From Armatimonadota bacterium (lineage in GTDB: Bacteria; Sysuimicrobiota; Sysuimicrobiia; Sysuimicrobiales; Humicultoraceae): DNA of 16,535 nucleotides. Every line of letters begins with the position of its first letter. Position 1 is the first letter of the stretch. Location of the stretch: NCBI GenBank assembly GCA_016198805.1, contig JACQHU010000010.1, positions 1-16,535 on the forward strand, in the 5' to 3' direction. The notes beneath the pieces were generated by a model. That model did not search any database. It was given only the letters and a program-made list of their open reading frames with translations, and had not been told where the DNA came from. This document shows, one piece after another, positions 1 to 6,047 of the stretch. The translations under genes were made by a program, and so were the position numbers.

Positions 1-36
1 CGGACCGGTGGAGCGCGGACCGCCGGAGCGCGGACC
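1..36. repeat. 15-bp tandem repeat, about 2.4 copies
   Basis: CGGACC recurs at 1, 16 and 31, and the 12-mer GGAGCGCGGACC is repeated exactly at 10-21 and 25-36, giving a 15-bp period. Fifteen bases is five codons, so it could be the low-complexity tail of a gene entering from the left: one plus frame is open to a stop at 107-109. It could equally be non-coding. The left edge cuts it, so its true length is unknown. Confidence 0.55.
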
Positions 37-84
37 CACCGTCCCGCGGCGGGAAGCCCCTGCCGGCGCCGCGAATCCCCGCGC

Positions 85-618
85 ATGGACGCCTACCGCT
101 GCCTGGTGACCAAACGCGACCTTCGGAGTTACCTCGACCGCCCCATCGATCGACCCACCCTGTTGAAGATCCTGGATGCGGCGCGCCGCGCCGGCAGTTC
201 GCGCAACCGCCAGCCCTGGCAGTTTATCGCCGTGACCGAGCGCGAGACCATGCGCCGGTTGAGCCGCTGCGGGCGATTCGCCGCGCACCTGGCCAGCGCG
301 GCGGCGGCCGTCATCGTCGTCGTCGAGGCGGCCCGTGATCTGTTCGACGCGGGCCGGTGCGCCCAGAACCTGATGCTGGCGGCCTGGAGCCTGGGCATCG
401 CGTCGTGTCCCGCCTCACTGCACCACGACGCCGAGGCCCGGGCGGTGCTGGGACTCCCCGAGGGGGCGGTGCTGGCGATTACGGTCGCGCTCGGCTATCC
501 GGATTCGCGCGGCCGCGGCCGGATCGAACGACTCGCCCTGCGGGTGCTCGCCGGGCGGGGCCGCAGGCCCCTGGAGGACCTGGTGCACTGGGAGCGGTAC
601 GGAAATCGCGGCGGCTAG
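85..618 (+). CDS. Nitroreductase family protein (FMN-dependent)
   Basis: A 177-aa protein of the nitroreductase fold, a family of cytosolic FMN enzymes that use NAD(P)H to reduce nitro compounds, quinones or related acceptors. The N-terminal Arg-rich FMN-phosphate motif is at residues 10-15 (KRDLRS) and the loop SSRNRQPW at 38-45 matches the conserved 'sRN.QPW' flavin loop. The middle segment with D.GRCAQNLMLAA near 88-100 and 'LGLPEGAVLAITVALGYP' near 121-138 is typical. The length is normal for the family. The ATG at 85 is chosen because family members begin a few residues before the Arg motif; the frame stays open to the window edge, but the upstream residues are low-complexity Arg/Gly/Pro. 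No clear Shine-Dalgarno is seen. The substrate cannot be predicted. Its stop interlocks with the convergent gene at 615. Confidence 0.88.
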   Translation: MDAYRCLVTKRDLRSYLDRPIDRPTLLKILDAARRAGSSRNRQPWQFIAVTERETMRRLSRCGRFAAHLASAAAAVIVVVEAARDLFDAGRCAQNLMLAAWSLGIASCPASLHHDAEARAVLGLPEGAVLAITVALGYPDSRGRGRIERLALRVLAGRGRRPLEDLVHWERYGNRGG

Positions 619-1457
619 GAGGGCGCGGACCACTCGCCAGATGTCGTGCCGTACGGCGGAGCCCAGTAGGGACGGGCCCAGGAGACGTAGCGCTCGGAGA
701 GCACAGCCAGCGGCTTCCGCGCGATCGTGAACTCCTCGGCGAGACGGACCAGCACCCGGGCCAGGCCGGGGTGGGAATCGGAGAGCTGGTCGGCCGCCAG
801 GCGGTAAAACCGGCGACCCTCTTCTTCATAGTCCTCCAGCCGTCGCCACCGGCGCGGCGCCGTGGCCCCAAGTGTGGACGGCAGCGGGCGTCGCGGCTCC
901 CGGCGGATCGCCTCGGGAAACAGCCCGGTGGTGAACAGGGCGATGTCGCCGATCCGGCGGAAGATCAGCGGCCGCATGGGCGGCTCGACCAGGCCGGCCA
1001 GTTCCACCATATCGTCGATGCTCAACGTGTTGAGCCGGCGGACCTCGTGCCGGGGGTGGGAGCGTCTGACGGTCACCGTCTCTGTGCGCTCGAACGAGAC
1101 CAGGAGCTCCACCAGGTACTCGAACATCTCCTGGACCCCCAGCAACGCGTGGACGACGCCGGCGTCGAACACCACCAGCCGGCCGTCGGGTTCGATCCGT
1201 TCGACGGTATAGGGGATCTCGGTCAGGTCGCGCCTGATGCGTCGCAGCAGGACGGTGAACAGGAACCGCGGCGACAACTCCACCACCGCCCGGTCGTCCG
1301 CCATCAGCGACCGAAGGATGCGATCGTCGTCCAGCCAGGGCTCAACGCGCTCGGGATCAGCGCGCCAGATTCGGAGGTGCTCCTCGACGGCGTCACGATT
1401 CCCGGCCCCCACGGCGGCGGCCAGGAATCTCAGGTCGGCATCAGTGTAGCGCAGCAC
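615..1457 (-). CDS. Hypothetical protein, 280 aa, unrecognised
   Basis: I do not recognise this family. The product is a soluble-looking 280-aa protein with no signal peptide or membrane span. The N-terminal third is helical and acidic. A middle beta-like segment with 'YTVERIEPDGRLVVFDAG' (about residues 82-99) is followed by a hydrophobic helix (LLGVQEMFEYLVELLVSF). The second half has charged helices (LEDYEEEGRRFYRLAADQL) and a Trp/Tyr/Pro-rich tail. The start is GTG at 1457; a GAGG lies 9 nt upstream on the minus strand and an in-frame TAG just before it rules out a longer N-terminus. A TATAAT at 1507-1512 (minus) suits a roughly 40-nt leader. It converges on the nitroreductase, sharing the tetranucleotide CTAG as both stops. 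The reading frame is well supported; the function is unknown. Confidence 0.8.
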   Translation of the reverse strand: MLRYTDADLRFLAAAVGAGNRDAVEEHLRIWRADPERVEPWLDDDRILRSLMADDRAVVELSPRFLFTVLLRRIRRDLTEIPYTVERIEPDGRLVVFDAGVVHALLGVQEMFEYLVELLVSFERTETVTVRRSHPRHEVRRLNTLSIDDMVELAGLVEPPMRPLIFRRIGDIALFTTGLFPEAIRREPRRPLPSTLGATAPRRWRRLEDYEEEGRRFYRLAADQLSDSHPGLARVLVRLAEEFTIARKPLAVLSERYVSWARPYWAPPYGTTSGEWSAPS

Positions 1458-1506
1458 TCCGTCCAGCCTCGCTGGTGCCTAAGGTTTCTCCGCTCATGTT
1501 ATGCCC

Positions 1507-1512
1507 ATTATA
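1507..1512 (-). promoter_or_regulatory. -10 box of the 280-aa gene
   Basis: On the minus strand this reads TATAAT exactly, with a predicted start of transcription near 1500, about 43 nt before the GTG at 1457. No convincing -35 hexamer is present at 16-19 bp. A perfect TATAAT is rare by chance in such GC-rich DNA. Confidence 0.5.
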
Positions 1513-1540
1513 GCCTACGGCATCCGGCGGAGCGGGGTTC

Positions 1541-1569
1541 TTCACGACTCCTGGGGGGCGCGCTATAAT
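1541..1569 (+). promoter_or_regulatory. Promoter TTCACG-17 bp-TATAAT, probable leaderless start
   Basis: TTCACG at 1541-1546 (4 of 6 matches to TTGACA), exactly 17 bp, then a perfect TATAAT at 1564-1569. Only 9 nt separate the -10 box from the ATG at 1579, so transcription should begin at or within a few bases of the start codon. There is no room for a Shine-Dalgarno in such a transcript. Confidence 0.7.
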
Positions 1570-1578
1570 CATGCCGTT

Positions 1579-2382
1579 ATGTTCACGACCGCCCGCCGGA
1601 GGGCGATCGTTGCCTCGCTCGCCGTCCTGATCTCCCTTTCGCCCGCGGCCGCCCAGGGCACCACCGTTGAGGCGCTGCTGGCGCGTGTGGTGGCGGATCC
1701 GTATCCGGAGCCGTACACGATGACGGCCAATTTCACCGCGACGGCCACGCTGAACATCCCCACGGGGCGGATCAAGGTCCTGGCGGCCGGCAACTTTGTC
1801 GAGTCGCGCGCGGCCAACGGCGACCCGCGCCGGCGGAAGGCCACCATCACGCGTCTCGACGTGCCGCTCTTACTGCGGCCCGCGACAGCCGCCATCCGCA
1901 CCGCCCTGACCGACGTCATCGAGGCCGAGCACAAACTCGCCGAGTTCCTCCCGTTTCAGGACATCTTCATCCAGGAGGAGCGCGGCGGCGGCAAGTATCT
2001 GCTCGGCGGCGTGCGTCAGGACATCGTCACCGAGATGATGCAGAAGTACGGGCAACAGGCGTTTCTCAAGGATCCGACGGCGCGGCGGGCCATCGCCAGG
2101 TGGCTGTGGTCGCCCAGCCAGCGCGACTCGATTGTCAGGTCAGGCGCCGGCCCCTACATGATCAGGGCCGTGGTCGACGACGCCGGCCTGGTGCACGAGG
2201 CGACGCTGTACTACGACTGGGGCGCGCTCGGCAGCCGCCTGTCCTTCGTGATGGTGGGCGGCCGGCCGTTCTGGCGGGAAGTCGTCAGCGACACGCAGAC
2301 GGAGATCGCGGGAATCGGGAAGGCGGACGGGCAGATGGTCTTGCACCTGACCAATCACTGCCTGAACTGCCCGCCCCGTTAG
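1579..2382 (+). CDS. Secreted protein of unknown function, possibly LolA/LppX-like fold
   Basis: A 267-aa exported protein. Residues 1-25 form a Sec signal peptide: basic MFTTARRR, a hydrophobic stretch, then PAAAQ before the mature part. The mature region begins with a helix (TVEALLARVVADPYP) and then beta-rich segments such as 'YTMTANFTATATLNIPTGRIKV'. That arrangement resembles periplasmic LolA/LppX-type beta-half-barrel proteins, but this is a fold guess, not a match. The C-terminus ends in NHCLNCPPR with a CxxC pair that could form a disulfide or bind metal. The frame is open upstream to 1501, but the signal peptide places the start at the ATG at 1579, which also sits 9 nt after a perfect -10 box. 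No cleavable lipobox is visible. The last four bases overlap the convergent gene at 2379. Confidence 0.75.
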   Translation: MFTTARRRAIVASLAVLISLSPAAAQGTTVEALLARVVADPYPEPYTMTANFTATATLNIPTGRIKVLAAGNFVESRAANGDPRRRKATITRLDVPLLLRPATAAIRTALTDVIEAEHKLAEFLPFQDIFIQEERGGGKYLLGGVRQDIVTEMMQKYGQQAFLKDPTARRAIARWLWSPSQRDSIVRSGAGPYMIRAVVDDAGLVHEATLYYDWGALGSRLSFVMVGGRPFWREVVSDTQTEIAGIGKADGQMVLHLTNHCLNCPPR

Positions 2383-2645
2383 CCCGACCGCCGCAGGTCG
2401 GCCCTGGCCATCAGATAGGCCGCCAGCAACGGCACGAGCGCAAACCCCGCCACGGCCGCGCGCGCCTCGGGCCGCGTCAGCGCTGCCCCCCCCGCAACAA
2501 GGATTGCCGCCAGCAGGCTGAAAAGCGCCAGACGCCGCGGGCCTCGCATGCGGCTTCTGGCGCCTGTCAGTACCGCCAGCAGCCCGCCGAGGGCTGCGAA
2601 CCCGACGAAGACCATCGCGGCGCCCACCAGACCCAGGATGCCCAT
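2379..2645 (-). CDS. Small membrane protein, 88 aa, about three TM segments
   Basis: Not recognised. Three hydrophobic helices are visible near residues 4-26, 38-55 and 63-80, separated by short Arg-rich loops (GARSRMRGPRRL and TRPEARA), so an inner-membrane location is expected. The ATG at 2645 is preceded on the minus strand by TAAGGAGG, in which the TAA is the stop of the upstream 90-aa gene. The spacing of 13 nt from GGAGG to ATG is longer than usual, but no closer start exists. It is the last gene of a three-gene run beginning with the sugar dehydrogenase. Its stop overlaps that of the convergent secreted-protein gene by four bases. Confidence 0.65.
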   Translation of the reverse strand: MGILGLVGAAMVFVGFAALGGLLAVLTGARSRMRGPRRLALFSLLAAILVAGGAALTRPEARAAVAGFALVPLLAAYLMARADLRRSG

Positions 2646-2663
2646 GGCGACGGTTTGACCTCC

Positions 2664-2936
2664 TTATCCGGCGTTCGACGATCCGGCGTCCGGCGATCCC
2701 GCGTCCGGCGGCAGGGAGTCGACCGCCTCCAGTGCCTGCAGGAGCGCGGGCGGCGGCCGCCAGCCCGCCCGGACGCGAAAGCCCAGCTTCCCGCTGGCCG
2801 CCTCGAAAAACCGCACGTTCCCACAGCCCAACTGCCGGAGTCGTAGTGACAGCCGGTCCTGAATCTGCCAGCGCTCGACCTCGGTTCGGGGCCGGTACCG
2901 TGTGGTCACCTCGACTCCCAGCAATCCGACACGCAC
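2664..2936 (-). CDS. Hypothetical protein, about 90 aa
   Basis: Not recognised. A small protein with an N-terminal strand-like run (VRVGLLGVEVTTRYRP), an amphipathic helix (TEVERWQIQDRLSLRLRQLG), a segment NVRFFEAASGKLGFRVRAGW, and an Ala/Pro/Asp tail with PDAG-type repeats near the C-terminus. The start is uncertain. The stop of the sugar dehydrogenase is buried in TAGGAGG directly upstream, so translation is probably coupled. However, the first standard start codon (GTG at 2936) lies 15 nt after GGAGG. An in-frame ATC at 2945 has ideal 6-nt spacing but is a very rare initiator. Extending the frame upstream to 3041 gives low-complexity residues antisense-free but overlapping the dehydrogenase, so that is rejected. 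The C-terminal repeats may be unstructured. Confidence 0.55.
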   Translation of the reverse strand: MRVGLLGVEVTTRYRPRTEVERWQIQDRLSLRLRQLGCGNVRFFEAASGKLGFRVRAGWRPPPALLQALEAVDSLPPDAGSPDAGSSNAG

Positions 2937-2955
2937 GATCGCGATGGCCCGCCTC

Positions 2956-4056
2956 CTACCTGGCGATCCTGAGGACCTGATCCGCTCCACCGCCGTTGCT
3001 GGTCGACACGTGGACCGCGCCCTCGGGTCCGACGGCCACATCGCGCATGCGCCCGTAGACGTTCGCGTACAGTGCCTCAGACTGTACGATCAGATCGGCG
3101 CCGGGCCCGGCCAGCCGCAACCGGTGCAGGTGGACGCCGCGCAGACAGGTGAAGAGCAGGTCGCCGTTCCACTCGGGGATCAGGTTGCTCGTCACGAATG
3201 TCGCCCCCGACGGTGCACAGGTCTCTGGAAAGAACAGGAAAAGCGGATCCACATACGCGGGGTTGCCGCCGCGACCGACGATGATCGGCCAGCCGTAGTT
3301 CCGGCCGGGCAGGATGTGGTTTACCTCGTCGTTCGATGTCGGTCCGTGCTCGGTCGCGTAGAGCGCTCCTGAGCGGTCCCACGCCAGGCCCTGGGGATTG
3401 CGGTGCCCGAGGGTGTAGACGAGTGAGCCGGGGAACGGGTTGTCGGGTGGCACCTGACCGGTCAACGTCATCCTGAGAATCTTGCCGGCCAGCGAGCCAG
3501 CGTTCTGCGGAAGCGTGGTGTCGTTCGTATCACCGATCGTCGCGTAGAGCATCCCGTCGGGGCCGACCTTCAGCCGGCCGCCGTTGTGCCGGTCGAGGGA
3601 GCCGGGAATGCCATCCAGCAGGATGAGGTCACGTGTCGCGGTGTTGCCTGAGACGATCAGCCGCTCGATCCGGTTGCGTGGCACGCCGGTCTGCGTGTGC
3701 GTATAGTAGACGTAGAGGAACCCGTTCGCGGCGAAGTTGGGGTCTGGGGTCAGGCCCAGCGCTCCGCCCTCCCCCGAGGCACAGCACACGGGCAGCGTGA
3801 CGGCCGGTGTCGGCTGCAGCACGCCGCCGACGATCACACGGATCTGGCCGGAGTTCCGCTGGGTGAAGAACAGCCGGCCATCGGGAACGAAGGCGAGCGC
3901 CCACGGGATGTCGAGTCCCGACGCGACGGTGGTGACGGTGAGTCCCGAGAGCAGGGTCTGCAGCCCCGCGCAGGCCGTGACCAGGAGCGCGACCATCGAC
4001 ACCAGGACGATCCGTGAGATCTGGGAAGACCAGAGGCGGGTTCGACAGTTATGCAT
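2956..4056 (-). CDS. PQQ-dependent sugar dehydrogenase-type lipoprotein (YliI/soluble GDH family)
   Basis: A 366-aa beta-propeller of the soluble glucose/sorbosone dehydrogenase family. These enzymes oxidise aldose sugars outside the cytoplasm using pyrroloquinoline quinone. The N-terminus is a lipoprotein signal with lipobox VTAC, Cys at residue 29. Family signatures in order: DIPWALAFVPDGRLFFTQR (49-67), DPNFAANGFLYVYYT (105-119), HNGGRLKVGPDG (157-168, His157 the likely catalytic base), AGKILRM (190-196), GHRNPQG (217-223), TEHGPTSNDEVN (235-246), NYGWP (253-257) and APSGATF (281-287). The ATG at 4056 is preferred over an upstream extension because the signal peptide starts here. AGGAGG lies 14 nt upstream, shared as a palindrome with the divergent gene. 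No PQQ biosynthesis genes are in the window, so the cofactor is inferred from the family. Confidence 0.9.
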   Translation of the reverse strand: MHNCRTRLWSSQISRIVLVSMVALLVTACAGLQTLLSGLTVTTVASGLDIPWALAFVPDGRLFFTQRNSGQIRVIVGGVLQPTPAVTLPVCCASGEGGALGLTPDPNFAANGFLYVYYTHTQTGVPRNRIERLIVSGNTATRDLILLDGIPGSLDRHNGGRLKVGPDGMLYATIGDTNDTTLPQNAGSLAGKILRMTLTGQVPPDNPFPGSLVYTLGHRNPQGLAWDRSGALYATEHGPTSNDEVNHILPGRNYGWPIIVGRGGNPAYVDPLFLFFPETCAPSGATFVTSNLIPEWNGDLLFTCLRGVHLHRLRLAGPGADLIVQSEALYANVYGRMRDVAVGPEGAVHVSTSNGGGADQVLRIAR

Positions 4057-4060
4057 GAAA

Positions 4061-4076
4061 GAGGAGCCGACCTCCT
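4061..4076. promoter_or_regulatory. Palindromic Shine-Dalgarno shared by two divergent genes
   Basis: AGGAG (4062-4066), a CCGAC spacer, then CTCCT (4072-4076). On the plus strand AGGAG lies 10 nt before the GTG at 4077. On the minus strand the same element reads AGGAGG, 14 nt before the ATG at 4056. The two starts are only 20 bp apart. In a longer transcript from either strand the element could fold as a 5-bp hairpin hiding the Shine-Dalgarno. Confidence 0.55.
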
Positions 4077-4415
4077 GTGCATGTTGAATTCCTCTATTGG
4101 GAAGATTGTCCTTCGCACGCCGAGGCGCTGGCACGCCTGCGCCAGGTCGTGCAGGAAGAGGGCCTGGCGTGCGAGATCGAGATCATCAAGATTGAAACCC
4201 AGGAGGAGGCTGACCGGCACCGGTTCCCTGGCTCTCCCACCATCCGGTTCGACGGCATCGACCTGCAACCGGAGGGCGTGCAGGGCCAGGCGATGCTCAC
4301 CTGCCGGACCTACCGCACGGAAACCGGTCGGCTCTCTCCTCTGCCGACGGTCACGATGTTCAAGGACGCTATTCGGGCGCGCTCTGATACCCGTACGGAC
4401 GATGGTCATCTCTAA
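4077..4415 (+). CDS. Thioredoxin-fold protein with single active-site Cys (CPSH)
   Basis: A 112-aa cytosolic thioredoxin-like protein. It opens with a beta strand (MHVEFLYWED) followed by C11-P-S-H14 at the position of the thioredoxin CxxC, so only one redox Cys is present there. The motif RFPGSPTIRFDGIDL (49-63) supplies the cis-Pro loop typical of this glutaredoxin-like group. A second Cys occurs at residue 32. The start is GTG at 4077 with GAGGAG at 4061-4066. The gene is followed after 11 nt by the redoxin at 4427, its TAA stop forming part of that gene's Shine-Dalgarno, so the two are coupled. A thiol-transfer or metal-binding role is likely, but the substrate is unknown. Confidence 0.78.
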   Translation: MHVEFLYWEDCPSHAEALARLRQVVQEEGLACEIEIIKIETQEEADRHRFPGSPTIRFDGIDLQPEGVQGQAMLTCRTYRTETGRLSPLPTVTMFKDAIRARSDTRTDDGHL

Positions 4416-4420
4416 GGAGG
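4414..4420 (+). promoter_or_regulatory. Shine-Dalgarno AAGGAGG containing the upstream stop
   Basis: The string TAAGGAGG (4413-4420) contains the TAA stop of the thioredoxin-like gene, with a 6-nt spacer to the ATG at 4427. This spacing is ideal and implies translational coupling. Confidence 0.8.
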
Positions 4421-4426
4421 GTCGCC

Positions 4427-4960
4427 ATGCCGCTGGCACTGCGTGAACGACTCCAGCCCTTCGCCCTGACCGCCACCGACGGGTCGGTGGTCTCGCCCGA
4501 CCGGTCTGCCGACAAGGCAGTACTGGGCATCGTGTTCTGGTGCAACCACTGCCCGTACGTGAAGGCGTGGGAGGATCGCCTGATCGCCGTGGCGCGCGAG
4601 TACGCGGGGCGCGGGGTGCAGTTCATCATGATCAACAGCAACGATCCCGTCGCCTATCCGGACGACTCGTTCGAGGCGATGAAGACCCGCGCGCGCGAGA
4701 AGGGCTATCCCTTCCCGTACCTGGTCGACGAGACGCAGGAGGTCGCGCGTCGCTACGGCGCCACGCGGACGCCCGAAATCTTCCTGTTCGACCGCGAGCG
4801 GACGCTGCGCTACCACGGGGCGCCGGACGACAACTTCGAGGACGCATCCGCCGTCGGCCAGCACTACCTCGGTGATGCCATCGAGGCGGTGCTGGCGGGC
4901 CGGGATCCGACGCCGGCCAGCACGGCCCCCAAGGGCTGCACCATCAAGTGGAAGAAGTAG
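4427..4960 (+). CDS. Thioredoxin-family redoxin (AhpC/TSA-type, CNHC active site)
   Basis: A 177-aa cytosolic redoxin of the peroxiredoxin-like thioredoxin subfamily. The active-site motif is C39-N-H-C42 within FWCNHCPYVKAWEDRL. It is followed by the conserved INSNDP segment (65-70) and GYPFPYLVDETQEVARRYGATRTPEIFLFD (90-119), which carries the cis-Pro TP motif. The C-terminal CTIKWK tail is also characteristic. There is no signal peptide, so it acts in the cytosol. The resolving Cys pair indicates dithiol-disulfide exchange, and peroxide reduction is possible. Gene order with the single-Cys thioredoxin-like protein suggests the two exchange electrons or respond to the same stress; this is inferred from coupling. 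The start is fixed by the optimal Shine-Dalgarno. Confidence 0.88.
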   Translation: MPLALRERLQPFALTATDGSVVSPDRSADKAVLGIVFWCNHCPYVKAWEDRLIAVAREYAGRGVQFIMINSNDPVAYPDDSFEAMKTRAREKGYPFPYLVDETQEVARRYGATRTPEIFLFDRERTLRYHGAPDDNFEDASAVGQHYLGDAIEAVLAGRDPTPASTAPKGCTIKWKK

Positions 4961-4963
4961 AAA

Positions 4964-5007
4964 CGCGGCAGACTCCGCGCGGGCTAGCGGGCTTGACGGC
5001 ACCCGCT
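4964..5007. terminator. Two small hairpins between convergent genes
   Basis: CGCGG-CAGACT-CCGCG at 4964-4979 and AGCGGG-10 nt-CCCGCT at 4986-5007 lie between the redoxin stop and the alcohol dehydrogenase stop. Neither is followed by a run of T on either strand, so these are at best weak or factor-assisted bidirectional terminators. Confidence 0.3.
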
Positions 5008-5012
5008 GTGGT

Positions 5013-6011
5013 TTAGGTGAGATGCAGGACCGCGGCAGCGCGTAGCGTGCGCGCCTTCAGCCGCTGCAGCGCGTCGTTGGCGCCTTCCAGCGGAAACATC
5101 TCGACCTCCACGCGGACGGGAATCTCTGCCGCGGTCGCCAGGAACTCCCGCGCGTCGGCGCGGGTCAGGTTGGTGACCGAGCGCAGCACGCGCTCGCCGT
5201 AGATCGTCGCGTACGGCATCGCCGGGAGGGCGTCCATGGCGATGGCGTTGATGGCGACTGTGCCTCCCGGCCGGACGGCCCGGAGCGCGTCCTGCACGAC
5301 CTGGCCCGAGGGCGCGAACACGATGGCGCGGTCCAGCGGGCGCGGCGGTGTTGCCCCCGGTTCACCGACCCAGTGGGCGCCGAGATCTTCGGCCAGCGCG
5401 CGGTGTGCCGCGCCCCGGGTCACCACCGCGACCTGGCAGCCCCGGTGGCGGGCCACCTGAAGCGCCAGGTGGGCCGAGGCGCCGAACCCAAACAGCCCCA
5501 GCCACTCGCCCGGCTGCACCCCGGCCACCTGAAGCGCCCGGTAGCCGATCGCGCCGCCGCACAGCAGCGGCGCCGCCTCATCGGGGCCAAAGCGCACCGG
5601 CACCGGGACGACAAACGCCGCGCGGGCCAGCGCGAACTCCGCGAACCCACCATCAACGTCGTACCCGGTGAACTGGACGCGTTCGCAGAGGTTCTCGTCG
5701 CCCCGGCGGCAGGCCGGGCAGTCGCCGTCCGCCCAGGCCAGCCAGGTGACGCCCACGCGCGCGCCGGCCAGCGCGGCATCTACCCCCGTCCCAAGCGCGT
5801 CCACAAGCCCGACGATTTGATGACCGGGGATCACCGGCGACCGGTGCGGCGGCAGGTCGCCCTCGGCGATGTGCAGATCGGTGTGGCAGACGCCGCACGC
5901 CTGCACCCTGATCCGCACCTCACCCGGACCGGGGGCGGGCGTCGGCCGGTCGCCTATGACCAGCGGCGCCGTCTCGATCGGCGCGGGAGCAGGGAGGCAC
6001 GCAGCGCGCAT
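5013..6011 (-). CDS. Zinc-dependent alcohol dehydrogenase (MDR family)
   Basis: A 332-aa medium-chain dehydrogenase/reductase that interconverts alcohols and aldehydes with NAD(P). Catalytic zinc ligands visible (numbered from the ATG) are Cys39 in ACGVCHTD, His64 in PGHQ and Cys151 in PLLCGG. The dinucleotide motif is GLFGFGASAHLA (172-183). The structural zinc loop reads DGDCPACRRGDENLC: three Cys (98, 101, 109), with Asp95 where the first Cys is usual. The pattern GFAEFA, GYRALQVAG and RSVTNLTR fits the subgroup of bacterial ADHs with 'GYRAL...GFGASAHLALQVA'. The ATG at 6011 matches the family N-terminus MRA. GTG at 6026, with GGAG 6 nt upstream, and TTG at 6038 are alternatives. It lies 36 nt after the B3/B4 gene, same strand. 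Confidence 0.9.
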   Translation of the reverse strand: MRAACLPAPAPIETAPLVIGDRPTPAPGPGEVRIRVQACGVCHTDLHIAEGDLPPHRSPVIPGHQIVGLVDALGTGVDAALAGARVGVTWLAWADGDCPACRRGDENLCERVQFTGYDVDGGFAEFALARAAFVVPVPVRFGPDEAAPLLCGGAIGYRALQVAGVQPGEWLGLFGFGASAHLALQVARHRGCQVAVVTRGAAHRALAEDLGAHWVGEPGATPPRPLDRAIVFAPSGQVVQDALRAVRPGGTVAINAIAMDALPAMPYATIYGERVLRSVTNLTRADAREFLATAAEIPVRVEVEMFPLEGANDALQRLKARTLRAAAVLHLT

Positions 6012-6047
6012 GGTGGGCGACGGCACGGCACGCTCCAACGTGACGGG

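Noticed and set aside
1443..1496. Short minus-strand ORF (MSGETLGTSEAGRSAALH) overlapping the start of the 280-aa gene
   Set aside because: No ribosome site and no conserved feature; overlaps a gene start with its own Shine-Dalgarno.
357..1568. 403-aa plus-strand ORF
   Set aside because: It is antisense to the 280-aa gene and nitroreductase, rich in Arg/Pro/Gly/Gln with no motif; a shadow frame of GC-rich coding DNA.
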